From Candidatus Binataceae bacterium (GTDB lineage: Bacteria > Desulfobacterota > Binatia > Binatales > Binataceae), in assembly GCA_035650475.1 (NCBI GenBank), contig DASRHP010000009.1:62001-126000 (forward strand): DNA of 64,000 nt, written 5' to 3'. The notes under the pieces are model-generated. The model was not told the DNA's origin. It did not search any database and saw only the letters and a program-made list of their open reading frames with translations. The number at the start of each line of letters is the position of its first letter. Position 1 is the stretch's first letter. A program made the position numbers and the translations under genes. Positions 46,780 through 56,578 of this stretch are shown here, one piece after another.

Positions 46780-48204
46780 CTACTCCGAGCCGTCGGATTC
46801 GGCGCGGCCGGCATGGCGCCGACGCCATTGCTCGACCCATCCGGGCTTGATGCGCTGCGGATGATGCGAGACGCACAGCGCGCCGTCGGGGATCTCGCGC
46901 AGAATCGTGGTGCCGGAGGCGACATAGACGTCGTCGCCCACCTTGACCGGCGCGACGAGCTGGGTGTCGCATCCGACCATGCATCGGCTGCCGATCCGCG
47001 TGAGATGCTTGTCGTAGCCGTCGTAGTTGACGGTGATAACGCCGCATCCGATGTTGGTGTCGCTGCCGATCACCGCGTCGCCGAGGTAGCTTAAATGGCT
47101 CGCTTTGGTTCCACGGCCGAACCGCGCCTTCTTGGTCTCGACGAAGTTGCCGATACGGTTGCGACCCTCGAGCTCGGTGCCGGTGCGCAGGTTGGCGAAT
47201 GGCCCGATCTCGCAATCCGGCCCGATCCGGCATTCCTCGGCGCGCACGCCTATCTTGATATGGCATCCGTCGCCGATTTCGACATCGCGCAGCCACGCGG
47301 TGCCCTCGATCCGTACGTCGGCGCCGATACGGCTGCGCCCGAGAATTTGCACGTTGGGGCCGATGATCGTGTCGCGCCCAATCTCGACGTGCTCCCCGAT
47401 ATAGGCGCTTGCCGGATCGATGAGGGTGACCCCCGACTCCATCAGCCTGCGGTTAACCGCCGCCCGAATGTCGGCTTCCATCACTGCCATCTCCATCCGT
47501 GAATTCACCCCTTCGAACTGCCACGACTCGCCACACAGCCACGCGTGTACAGAAAGCCCTTGGCGCCGAGCGATCGCGACCGCGTCGGTCAGGTAGTACT
47601 CGCCCTGCGCATTGTTCGGCTGAAGCTCGTCAAGCAGGGTTCGCAGCGCGTCCGCGCGGGCGAGATAGACGCCGCTGTTGACCTCGCCGATCGCGAGCTC
47701 GGCCGGCGTGGCGTCGCGCACCTCGACGATCGCGCGCACCGCTCCTGCCTCGTCGCGGATCACACGGCCATACGGCCCCGGCGGATCCATCATCGTGCTG
47801 ATGAACGATAGCGGAGCGCCTGAGCGCCGATGCTCGGCGAGGAAGGCCGCGAGCGCCGCCGCGCGCACCCGCGGCATGTCGCCGTACAGGATGAGCACGT
47901 CGCCGTCGAAATCCGGGCCCATCGCGGCCAGGCCGCATCGCGCGGCGTCGCCGGTGCCGCGCTGCCCAGGCTGGCGGGCGAAGATCAGATTATCGCTCGG
48001 CGCGAACCTGCGCGCGGCGGCGGCGACTTCGTCGGCCAGATGTCCGACGACCACGACCAGCGGCGCGGGCCGCAGCGGCGCCAGCGCACCCATCACCCGC
48101 CCGATCATCGGCTCGCCCGCCAGTTCATGCAGCACCTTGGGACGCGCCGAGCGCATCCGCGTGCCCATCCCGGCCGCGAGCACTATCGCCGCGACGCGCT
48201 CCAT
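46780..48204 (-). CDS. glmU: Bifunctional UDP-GlcNAc pyrophosphorylase / GlcN-1-P acetyltransferase
   Basis: Makes UDP-GlcNAc, acting after GlmM. The 474-residue protein from the ATG at 48204 has the nucleotidyltransferase domain (VAAIVLAAGMGTRMRSARPKVLHELAG, GQRGTGDAARCGL, LILYGDMPRV) and a C-terminal left-handed beta-helix of hexapeptide repeats (IGEHVEIGRDTIIGPNVQIL, IGSDTNIGCGVITVNYDGY). Conserved acetyltransferase residues are in NFVETKKARFGRGTKASHLSY. It is followed by glmS. The frame extends 23 residues upstream without family similarity. Confidence 0.97.
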   Translation of the reverse strand: MERVAAIVLAAGMGTRMRSARPKVLHELAGEPMIGRVMGALAPLRPAPLVVVVGHLADEVAAAARRFAPSDNLIFARQPGQRGTGDAARCGLAAMGPDFDGDVLILYGDMPRVRAAALAAFLAEHRRSGAPLSFISTMMDPPGPYGRVIRDEAGAVRAIVEVRDATPAELAIGEVNSGVYLARADALRTLLDELQPNNAQGEYYLTDAVAIARRQGLSVHAWLCGESWQFEGVNSRMEMAVMEADIRAAVNRRLMESGVTLIDPASAYIGEHVEIGRDTIIGPNVQILGRSRIGADVRIEGTAWLRDVEIGDGCHIKIGVRAEECRIGPDCEIGPFANLRTGTELEGRNRIGNFVETKKARFGRGTKASHLSYLGDAVIGSDTNIGCGVITVNYDGYDKHLTRIGSRCMVGCDTQLVAPVKVGDDVYVASGTTILREIPDGALCVSHHPQRIKPGWVEQWRRRHAGRAESDGSE

Positions 48205-48291
48205 CTCAGCTTTGTTCTCCACGCTCCTGCAGCATCGAAATTCCTTACTGCCCTTGGAATGAGACGGAAACAAGGCGCGCGCGTGTGCCGC

Positions 48292-48588
48292 TCATGGCTT
48301 TTTCTTGAACAGCGCTTCGAGCCGCTCGCGCGCGGCACGCTCGGGTGTCGACTGCGTCGCGGCCAGGCCGCCCGAGCCGACGGCAGGCGCGAAGTATTCG
48401 CAGAAGTTGGCGCGCTCCTTGTCCACGACGCGCTCGGCCATCGGCTCGCGGCACTGATTGTTGTAAGCGGGGTCGTAATGTGCGCAGTTACGGCAGACGT
48501 GCAGCGGCCGCTCGCATTTCGGGCACTGCTGGCGGAAACCGATTCGTTCGAGCGTCTCGATCCGGGTGCCGCATTTCCAGCAGTTCAT
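48292..48588 (-). CDS. Small zinc-ribbon protein
   Basis: 98 residues with paired Cys motifs: CWKCG at 3-6, CPKC near 22-25 and CRNC near 32-35, plus CREP and FCEYF further on. These suggest two zinc-binding ribbons, with the second mixing Cys and perhaps His (CAHYDPAYNNQC). The C-terminal tail is Ala/Lys rich. I recognise the general type (conserved bacterial zinc-finger proteins of unknown role), not the function. It ends 87 bp upstream of glmU on the same strand, and is divergent from xerC with a 104-bp spacer. Confidence 0.74.
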   Translation of the reverse strand: MNCWKCGTRIETLERIGFRQQCPKCERPLHVCRNCAHYDPAYNNQCREPMAERVVDKERANFCEYFAPAVGSGGLAATQSTPERAARERLEALFKKKP

Positions 48589-48692
48589 GAGCGGGTGAGC
48601 GCCCTCCGGGCGGCGATTGCCCCGCGCGCGAAGACCTGCTTTTGCGCATGGGGACTGCTTGCTAGCATAACCTGCGGATTGGACCCGAGTCG

Positions 48693-49595
48693 ATGCTGGC
48701 CGAGATAGAGGCGTTCGCGGCCGCGCTGGGCAAGGCTTCGCGCGCTGCCGATCATACGGTCGTGAGCTACCGGCACGACCTCGGCGATTTCCGCCGCTTC
48801 CTGGTCGAACGCGGGGCCGCGCTCAGAGCCGGCGGCGAGGAAATCGATCCTGCGGCGATAACCGCGGACCACATCCGCGCTTATCTGTCCGACGCGATGA
48901 AGCGACTGCGGCGCAGCAGCGTCCAGCGCAGGCTGTTCGCGATCAAGGCCTTCTTCCGATGGCGCGAAAACGTAGCCGACGCCCCCAGCCCGGCGCGCGC
49001 GCTGCGCTCGCCCCGCGTCCCGCGCCGCCTGCCCTCGATCCTGCCCGAAGACGACGTGCGCCGCCTGCTCGAAGCCGACGACGGTAACCGCAGCCCAGCC
49101 GCCCTGCGCGACCGCGCCATCCTGGAGACCCTGTACTCCTGCGGCCTGCGCGTGAGCGAGCTGGTCGGGCTCAACTGGCGCGATATCGACGAGGACGTTG
49201 GGATGGTGATGGTGCGGTCAGGCAAGGGCAACAAGGATCGCCTGGTGCCGATCGGCGAGCCCGCGCTCGAGGCGCTGCGGACGTGGCGGCGCGCCATGCC
49301 GGTGGCGTGGGAGCACGACGGGCCGGTTATCACTAACCTGCGCGGCGGGCGACTGACGACCCGCGCGGTCGAAAACATCCTGGCCCGGCGCATCGTCAGG
49401 GTCGGGCTGGACGCCTCGATCACGCCGCACGGCTTGCGCCATTGCTTTGCGACCCATCTGCTCAATGCCGGCGCCGACCTGCGCTCGATCCAGGAGATGC
49501 TCGGACACACCAGCCTGGCGACCACCCAGCGCTACACCCACGTCAGCGTCAACCATCTCAAAGAGGTCTACCGCCGTGCCCATCCGCGCGCCTGA
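48693..49595 (+). CDS. xerC: Tyrosine recombinase XerC
   Basis: Site-specific recombinase for chromosome dimer resolution. The 300-residue protein has an N-terminal SAM-like core-binding domain ([22 protein letters not shown]) and catalytic domain with Arg in [17 protein letters not shown], the Lys beta-hairpin [13 protein letters not shown], His-x2-Arg in [15 protein letters not shown], and the second His and Tyr nucleophile in [16 protein letters not shown]. The C-terminus [13 protein letters not shown] is typical XerC. Its last 20 bp overlap hslV, matching the common xerC-hslV-hslU order. It is a chromosomal XerC rather than a phage integrase. Confidence 0.94.
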   Translation: MLAEIEAFAAALGKASRAADHTVVSYRHDLGDFRRFLVERGAALRAGGEEIDPAAITADHIRAYLSDAMKRLRRSSVQRRLFAIKAFFRWRENVADAPSPARALRSPRVPRRLPSILPEDDVRRLLEADDGNRSPAALRDRAILETLYSCGLRVSELVGLNWRDIDEDVGMVMVRSGKGNKDRLVPIGEPALEALRTWRRAMPVAWEHDGPVITNLRGGRLTTRAVENILARRIVRVGLDASITPHGLRHCFATHLLNAGADLRSIQEMLGHTSLATTQRYTHVSVNHLKEVYRRAHPRA

Positions 49596-50136
49596 GCCCG
49601 ACAACATCGTGCGCGCGACGACCATCCTGTGCGTGCGTAACGCCGGCCACGTGGTGATGGCCGGCGACGGGCAGGTCAGTGTCGGCCAGACGATCATGAA
49701 GCACGGCGCGCGCAAGGTCCGCCGGCTGCACGACGACCAGGTGCTGGCGGGCTTCGCCGGCTCGACCGCCGACGCGCTGACCCTGTTTGAGAAGTTCGAG
49801 GCCAAGCTTCAGGAATTCAACGGCAACCTGCGCCGGGCTGCGGTCGAGCTCGCCAAGGATTGGCGCACCGACCGCGTGCTGCGCCGGCTCGAAGCGATGC
49901 TGGTCGTGGCCGACCGCGAAAGCTCGCTGCTAATCTCGGGCCTCGGCGACGTGCTGGAGCCCGACGACGGCCTGCTCGCGATTGGCTCCGGCGGCAACTA
50001 TGCGCTGGCCGCGGCACGCGCCCTGGTCCGCCATGCGCCGGCGATGAGCGCGCGCGCGATCGCAGAGAGCGCGATGCGGGTGGCGGCGGAGATCTGCGTG
50101 TACACCAACGATCGGTTTATAATGGAAGAGCTGTGA
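49576..50136 (+). CDS. hslV: ATP-dependent protease subunit HslV
   Basis: Proteolytic chamber of HslUV. GTG at 49576 gives 186 residues and overlaps xerC by 20 bp; it is supported by GAGG nine nt upstream. The catalytic Thr follows a propeptide [14 protein letters not shown], giving [10 protein letters not shown] after processing (compare TTIVSVRRNG in E. coli). Core motifs are [50 protein letters not shown] and [20 protein letters not shown] at 49609 would shorten the propeptide to two residues but has no ribosome-binding site. It is followed by hslU after 63 bp. Confidence 0.94.
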   Translation: MPIRAPEPDNIVRATTILCVRNAGHVVMAGDGQVSVGQTIMKHGARKVRRLHDDQVLAGFAGSTADALTLFEKFEAKLQEFNGNLRRAAVELAKDWRTDRVLRRLEAMLVVADRESSLLISGLGDVLEPDDGLLAIGSGGNYALAAARALVRHAPAMSARAIAESAMRVAAEICVYTNDRFIMEEL

Positions 50137-50199
50137 GGCGCGGGCCGCGCGCGCTGGCGTGCGGGCATGCGCGCAGGATGCGGCCCGGTTGAAGGAGAG

Positions 50200-51570
50200 A
50201 TGGCAGGCCCCTACGTGATGACGCCGCGCGAAATCGTCTCGGAGCTCGACCGCTATATCGTCGGCCAGCACGAGGCCAAGCGCGCCGTGGCGATCGCGCT
50301 GCGCAACCGCTGGCGGCGGCAGAATGTCGTCCCCGAGTTGCGCGATGAGATCGCGCCCAAGAATATCCTGATGATCGGTCCCACCGGCGTGGGCAAGACC
50401 GAGATCGCGCGCCGCCTTGCCCGCCTGGCCCAGGCACCCTTCGTCAAGGTCGAGGCCTCGCGCTACACCGAGGTCGGCTACGTCGGACGCGACGTCGAAT
50501 CGATGATCCGCGACCTCGCTGAGATCTCGGTCAAGATGGTGCGCGAGGAGGAGCGTGAACGCGTCGCGATCCAGGCGCGCGAGGCGGCCGAGGAGCGCCT
50601 GCTTGACATCCTCTATCCGCCGCCGACCAAGGTCCGCCGCGCGGTCGGCATCACGCCTTCCGGCGCTTCCGCGCCCGAGAGCGACTCGCATGCCGAGACG
50701 CGCGAGAAGCTGCGCCGCCTGCTGCGCGGCGGTCATCTTGACGAGCGGGAAGTCGAGGTCGAGGTCACCGCGCAGACGACTCCGATGGTCGAGGTGCTGA
50801 CGCCGCAGGGGATGGAAGAGATGGGCGTGAACATGCGCGAGTTGCTCGGTCAGTTCATGCCCAAGAAGACCAAGCGCCAGAAGGTCAAGGTGCCGCAGGC
50901 GCTGGAGCTCCTCACCCAGGAGGAAGCCGCGCGGATGGTCGACATGGAAAAGGTCGCTCACGAGGCGATTCATCGGGCCGAGCAGTCCGGCATCGTCTTC
51001 ATCGACGAGATCGACAAGATCGCCGGGCGCCAGGCGGCCCACGGCCCCGACGTCTCACGCGAGGGCGTCCAGCGCGATCTGCTGCCAATCGTCGAGGGCT
51101 CGACCGTCAACACCAAGTACGGCGCGATCCGCACCGACCACATCCTCTTCGTCGCCTCTGGCGCTTTCCATACCACTAAGCCCTCCGACCTGATCCCGGA
51201 ATTCCAGGGGCGCTTTCCGATCCGCGTCGAGCTGCGCGCGCTCAGCCGCGACGACTTCATCCGTATCCTCACCGAACCGGAAAACGCGCTGACCAAGCAG
51301 TACGTGGCGCTGATGGAAACTGAGCGGGTGCATCTTGGCTTCACCGATGACGGCGTCGCCGCGCTAGCCGAGATCGCCGCCCAGGTCAACGCGCGCTCCG
51401 AGAACATCGGCGCGCGCCGGCTCCATACCGTGCTCGAACGGCTGCTGGAGGACCTCTCGTTCAGCGCGCCCGAGCTGGCCGAGCGCACGGTGACGGTCGA
51501 CAGCGCCTACGTCCATCAGCGGCTTGACCCGATTGTGAAAAACGAGGATCTGTCGCGCTACATCCTCTAG
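50200..51570 (+). CDS. hslU: ATP-dependent protease ATPase subunit HslU
   Basis: AAA+ unfoldase for HslV. 456 residues from the ATG at 50200 (AAGGAG close upstream); the equivalent of the E. coli start is [19 protein letters not shown]. Walker A is GPTGVGKTE, Walker [12 protein letters not shown], pore loop GYVGRDVE, sensor and C-terminal region [18 protein letters not shown] with the final IL needed for HslV activation (SRYIL). The intermediate I-domain (about 115-230) is present with an insertion ([14 protein letters not shown]). Second gene of xerC-hslV-hslU. Confidence 0.95.
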   Translation: MAGPYVMTPREIVSELDRYIVGQHEAKRAVAIALRNRWRRQNVVPELRDEIAPKNILMIGPTGVGKTEIARRLARLAQAPFVKVEASRYTEVGYVGRDVESMIRDLAEISVKMVREEERERVAIQAREAAEERLLDILYPPPTKVRRAVGITPSGASAPESDSHAETREKLRRLLRGGHLDEREVEVEVTAQTTPMVEVLTPQGMEEMGVNMRELLGQFMPKKTKRQKVKVPQALELLTQEEAARMVDMEKVAHEAIHRAEQSGIVFIDEIDKIAGRQAAHGPDVSREGVQRDLLPIVEGSTVNTKYGAIRTDHILFVASGAFHTTKPSDLIPEFQGRFPIRVELRALSRDDFIRILTEPENALTKQYVALMETERVHLGFTDDGVAALAEIAAQVNARSENIGARRLHTVLERLLEDLSFSAPELAERTVTVDSAYVHQRLDPIVKNEDLSRYIL

Positions 51571-51590
51571 AGCGGGGGGAGTCGCAGCTC

Positions 51591-51638
51591 GCAGCGGAGG
51601 GCGTGCCCCCGCGGCCGACGGGCCGCCCGCGCCGCTGC
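51591..51638 (+). other. Long GC-rich inverted repeat before argB
   Basis: GCAGCGG (51591-51597) pairs with CCGCTGC (51632-51638), and GGGCG (51599-51603) with CGCCC (51624-51628), giving a strong hairpin. An alternative outer stem GGGGGGAG (51574-51581) with CTCCCCC (51638-51644) would compete. It lies between hslU and argB and ends about 20 bp before the argB start. It could terminate hslU transcription, or control argB. No T-run follows. Confidence 0.4.
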
Positions 51639-51659
51639 TCCCCCTGCGGAGAAGCAAAG

Positions 51660-52538
51660 TTGCAGGACCCAATCGCAAGAGCGTCGGTGCTAGTTGAAGC
51701 GCTGCCCTATATCCAGCGCTTCCGGGGCAAGACCTTCGTCATCAAGTACGGCGGTCACGCGATGGAGGCGGCCGAACTGCGCGAGAGCTTTGCTCAGGAC
51801 GTAGTCCTGCTCAAGACCGTCGGGATCAATCCGGTGGTGGTCCACGGCGGCGGTCCGCAGATAAGCCAACTCATCGCCCGCCTGGGTCTGAAGTCGAGCT
51901 TCGTGCGCGGGATGCGGGTGACAGACGCCGAGACGATGGAAGCGGTCGAGATGGTGCTTCAGCGGCTCAACAAGGAGATCGTCGCGCAGATCTCGCGCCA
52001 TGGCGGCCGCGCGGTGGGGCTCTCGGGCAAGGACGGCGAGCTTATCGTCGCGCGCAAGCTCGAGATGACGGTCAAGGACGAAAGCGGCGCGCCGGCCAAG
52101 GTCGATATCGGGCTGGTCGGCGAGGTCGCCGAGATCAACCCGCAGGTGCTGGTGCCGCTGGAGGCCGCGGGTTTCATCCCGGTGATCGCGCCGATCGGCT
52201 ACAGCCGCGACGGTCAGACCTACAACATCAACGCCGACGTCGCCGCCGGCGATATCGCAGCCGCGCTCGGCGCCGAGAAGCTCATCCTGCTGACCGACGT
52301 CGAGGGAATTAAAGACAAAGACGCCAAGCTCGTCTCGACGCTTACCGTGGATGAGGCGAAAGAGATGATCGCCAGCGGCGCGATCAGCGAGGGCATGATT
52401 CCGAAGGTCGAATGCTGCATGGCGGCGCTGAGGGCCGGCGTGCGCAAGACCCACGTGCTCGACGGACGCAAGCCGCATGCGGTGCTGCTCGAGATTTTCA
52501 CCGAGTCAGGAATAGGCACTGAGGTTGTGGCCGAGTGA
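51660..52538 (+). CDS. argB: N-acetylglutamate kinase
   Basis: Phosphorylates N-acetylglutamate in arginine synthesis. TTG at 51660 gives 292 residues beginning [19 protein letters not shown], preceded by GCGGAG; no ATG fits. It has [15 protein letters not shown] (phosphate binding), [31 protein letters not shown] and [18 protein letters not shown]. The N-terminal helix before the kinase core is the type found in arginine-inhibited NAGKs (absent in E. coli), so feedback by arginine is likely. It starts the block argB-argD-argF-argG-argH; argC and argJ are not in the window. Confidence 0.95.
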   Translation: MQDPIARASVLVEALPYIQRFRGKTFVIKYGGHAMEAAELRESFAQDVVLLKTVGINPVVVHGGGPQISQLIARLGLKSSFVRGMRVTDAETMEAVEMVLQRLNKEIVAQISRHGGRAVGLSGKDGELIVARKLEMTVKDESGAPAKVDIGLVGEVAEINPQVLVPLEAAGFIPVIAPIGYSRDGQTYNINADVAAGDIAAALGAEKLILLTDVEGIKDKDAKLVSTLTVDEAKEMIASGAISEGMIPKVECCMAALRAGVRKTHVLDGRKPHAVLLEIFTESGIGTEVVAE

Positions 52539-52777
52539 GGTCGCGGGCGACAAGGCCCGGACGCGAGCGGCCGCTGGCGGCGGCAGCCGCGACATCGGTT
52601 TGCACTGTCGGCGGCGGGGTCGGGTGAGGATGCTCAGGTGCGGGACGAGCATTCCGCCGCGCGCTGTGGCATAGAGCTTAGACGGCGTGCGCGCCGGGGC
52701 TGCTCGTGGGCGCCGCGCGCCAGCGCCGATTCGTGAGGCGCCGGATACGGCCCGGCCCGGCGGAGGGAAAAGAACGC
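52539..52777 (+). other. Gene-free spacer argB-argD
   Basis: 239 bp with no recognisable coding region. I see no clear promoter or ARG box. A GGAGGG ribosome-binding site for argD is at its end. argD to argH may therefore form a separate transcription unit from argB. Confidence 0.3.
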
Positions 52778-53980
52778 ATGAATAACGCCGAGATCGTCGA
52801 ACTTGCCCATCAGAACCTGATCAACACCTACGGATGCGTGCCACTGGCCTTCGTGCGCGCCACCGGCGCCTACCTCTATGACGCCGACGGCAACCGCTAC
52901 CTCGACTTCTTCTGCGGGCTTGCGGTCAACAATCTCGGCCACGGCAACCCACGTGTAGTGCGCGCGATCAAGGAGCAGGCCGAGAAGGTCACCCACGTCT
53001 CCAACGTGTTCCATACCGAGCCGATGGCGCGGCTGGCCGCACGCCTGTGCGCGCACTTCGGCGACGGGCGGGTCTTCTTCTGCAACTCGGGCGCCGAGGC
53101 CAACGAGGCCGCGCTGAAGCTGGCGCGGCGATGGGGCCACGACCGCGGCGGCGGCCGTTTCGAGGTCATCTCGACGCTCGGTTCCTTCCACGGCCGCACC
53201 TTCGGCACGCTGAGCGCGACGGGCCAGGAGAAGTATCATATCGGCTTCCAGCCGCTGGTGCCGGGCTTTCGCCTCGTGCCGTACGACGATGCCGGGGCAA
53301 TCGAGAAGTCGGTCCACGATGAGACGGTTGCGATCCTGGTCGAGCCGATCCAGGGCGAAGGCGGCGTGGTGATGCCGCACGGTGACTATCTCAAGCGTCT
53401 GCGCGACCTGTGCGACCGGCGCAGGCTCCTGCTCATCTTCGACGAAGTGCAGACCGGGATGGGCCGTACGGGCAGGCTGTTTGCCTGGCAGCATGCCGGC
53501 GTCAAGCCCGACATCATGACCCTTGCCAAGGCGCTCGGCGGCGGCCTGCCAATCGGCGCCGCGATCGCGAAGGCCGAAATTGCACAAAGCTTCACCCCGG
53601 GAAGCCACGGCTCAACCTTCGGCGGCAACCCGGTCTCCTGCGCCGCCGCGCTCGCGGTGCTCGACGCGCTCGAGCAGGACGGCGTGCTCGAAAACGCCAC
53701 GCAGGTCGGAGCCTACATGCTCGAGCGGCTGCGCAAGTTTGGCAAGGGATGCAGCCGGGTCAAAGAGGTGCGCGGCCTCGGGATGATGATCGGCATTGTA
53801 CTCAAGGGCGAGGCCAAGAGCGCCGCCGACGCTTGCATCCGCCAACGGCTGCTGGTCAACGCCACCGCCGATAACGTGCTCCGCCTGCTGCCTCCGCTGA
53901 CGCTCACCCGTGACGAGGCCGAGGCCGGGCTGGCGATAATCGAACGCGCGCTGTCGGCCGGAACCACGGCTGCAGGATGA
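52778..53980 (+). CDS. argD: Acetylornithine aminotransferase
   Basis: PLP class III aminotransferase for the fourth step of arginine synthesis; it can also serve as succinyl-diaminopimelate aminotransferase. 400 residues from the ATG at 52778 (GGAGGG upstream). Motifs: NVFHTEPMARLAARL, FFCNSGAEANEAALKLAR, SFHGRTFGTLSATGQ, LIFDEVQTGMGRTG and MTLAKALGGGLPIGA, containing the PLP-linking Lys. Its stop overlaps the argF start as ATGA. Dual use for lysine synthesis would suit the lysA-dapF-dapA genes that follow, but is not shown here. Confidence 0.94.
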   Translation: MNNAEIVELAHQNLINTYGCVPLAFVRATGAYLYDADGNRYLDFFCGLAVNNLGHGNPRVVRAIKEQAEKVTHVSNVFHTEPMARLAARLCAHFGDGRVFFCNSGAEANEAALKLARRWGHDRGGGRFEVISTLGSFHGRTFGTLSATGQEKYHIGFQPLVPGFRLVPYDDAGAIEKSVHDETVAILVEPIQGEGGVVMPHGDYLKRLRDLCDRRRLLLIFDEVQTGMGRTGRLFAWQHAGVKPDIMTLAKALGGGLPIGAAIAKAEIAQSFTPGSHGSTFGGNPVSCAAALAVLDALEQDGVLENATQVGAYMLERLRKFGKGCSRVKEVRGLGMMIGIVLKGEAKSAADACIRQRLLVNATADNVLRLLPPLTLTRDEAEAGLAIIERALSAGTTAAG

Positions 53981-55017
53981 GTGCGGCGGGCAAGGCAGGG
54001 CAGGCTCCCGTGGGCGCGCCGCGTGCCGCCGCCGCGCGGCTTATCCGGCCACGCCGCGCGCGCGTCAAGCGTGACCTGCTCGATCTGAGCTCGCTTGCGC
54101 CGGCCGAGGCGGACGGAATCCTCGGCTTGGCCGCGCGGCTCAAGGCTGAGCTGCGCGCCGGGTTCGAGCATCCGTACCTGCGCGGCCGAACGCTTGCGAT
54201 GATTTTCCAGAAACCGTCGCTGCGCACCCGGCTGACGTTCGAGACCGGGATGGCGCAGCTCGGCGGCCACGCGATCTACCTCGCCCCGCAGGACATCGGG
54301 ATCGGCGAGCGCGAATCGGTCAAGGATGTTGCGCGCAATCTCTCGCGGTGGGTCGATCTGATCATGATCCGCACCTTCGCGCACGAGATCTGCGTCGAGC
54401 TGGCGCAGGAGGCGAGCGTGCCCGTTATCAACGGCCTCACCGACCTGCTCCATCCGTGCCAGCTGCTGGCCGACCTGCTGACCCTGCGCGAACACTTCGG
54501 CGATCTGAAGAAGCTGCGCGTCGCTTTCGTCGGCGACGGCTTCAATATGGCGCAGAGCTGGGTCGAGGCGGCCGCGTTGCTGGGCTTCGAGTTGCGCGTG
54601 GCCTGTCCGCCGGGCTACGAGATGCAGGGCGAGTTCGTCGAGCGGATGCGTCGCGGCAAGTTCGGCCTGCTCACGCACGACCCGGTCGAGGCGGTGCGCG
54701 GCGCCGACGCCGTGTACACCGACACGTGGACCTCGATGGGGCATGAGAAGGAGGCGGCGCAGCGCCGGCGCGACTTCAAGCGCTTCCAGGTCAACCGCGA
54801 GCTGCTCGCGCATGCGCGTCGTGGCGCCTGCGTGATGCACTGCCTGCCCGCCCATCGCGGCGAGGAGATTACCGACGACGTGCTCGACGGCCCGCGCTCG
54901 CTGGTGCTCGAGCAGGCCGAGAATCGGCTCCATGCGCAGAAAGCGGTGATGGTCTGGCTGCTGCGGCCGGCGGTGATCGCCACCGGCGCGGGCCCGGGCG
55001 AGGCCGCCCCCACTTAA
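53977..55017 (+). CDS. argF: Ornithine carbamoyltransferase
   Basis: Makes citrulline from ornithine and carbamoyl phosphate. 346 residues. The carbamoyl-phosphate motif reads FQKPSLRTRLTFETGM (SLRTR instead of the common STRTR), and the ornithine motif MHCLPAHRGEEI is intact; HPCQLLADLLTLRE and VGDGFNMAQSWVEAAALLGF are also typical. An N-terminal extension of about 30 Ala/Arg residues precedes DLLDLSSL. ATGA overlap with argD implies coupling. argG follows after 31 bp. An alternative carbamoyltransferase with another substrate is possible but the HCLP loop supports OTC. Confidence 0.94.
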   Translation: MSAAGKAGQAPVGAPRAAAARLIRPRRARVKRDLLDLSSLAPAEADGILGLAARLKAELRAGFEHPYLRGRTLAMIFQKPSLRTRLTFETGMAQLGGHAIYLAPQDIGIGERESVKDVARNLSRWVDLIMIRTFAHEICVELAQEASVPVINGLTDLLHPCQLLADLLTLREHFGDLKKLRVAFVGDGFNMAQSWVEAAALLGFELRVACPPGYEMQGEFVERMRRGKFGLLTHDPVEAVRGADAVYTDTWTSMGHEKEAAQRRRDFKRFQVNRELLAHARRGACVMHCLPAHRGEEITDDVLDGPRSLVLEQAENRLHAQKAVMVWLLRPAVIATGAGPGEAAPT

Positions 55018-55048
55018 GGCGCGCCGCCGAATTTCCTAAGATGGCTCC

Positions 55049-56281
<1,233 letters not shown>

Positions 56282-56296
56282 GGGGGAGCGGGCGCG

Positions 56297-56473
56297 ATGG
56301 GCAAGGTGATTCAGTTCAGGCCTCCGCGTCCCGCCCCGCGCCTGGTCCCGCGCCCGGGTACCGGGCGCTGCCCCAAGTGCAACCACAAGATGGACGTCCA
56401 CGTGACCCATCCCAACGGCGTGATGACCTGCGCGGCGCGCGGCTGCCTTTGCCGCACCGCAACTCCGCGCTGA
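56297..56473 (+). CDS. 58-residue zinc-ribbon microprotein
   Basis: Short gene in the argG-argH gap, with GGGGGAG 8-10 nt before the ATG. The protein starts MGKVIQFRPPRPAPR, is basic and Pro-rich to residue 22, and then has CPKC (25-28), His30, His35, His38 and C45, C50, C52 (TCAARGCLC). This suggests one zinc ribbon. It has no close annotated family in my memory. Codon use fits the neighbours and there is no internal stop. It may regulate or assist the operon, bind nucleic acid, or be an unrelated conserved passenger. Confidence 0.62.
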   Translation: MGKVIQFRPPRPAPRLVPRPGTGRCPKCNHKMDVHVTHPNGVMTCAARGCLCRTATPR

Positions 56474-56578
56474 ACGCGGTGCGCGGCCGCGGGTGATCGC
56501 GCGGATGGCCGGCGCGAGGGAAGCGGGGCGCACCACTTGTGCCGGCCGCTCGATTTGGGCAACTTCGAAGCTTCCGCA

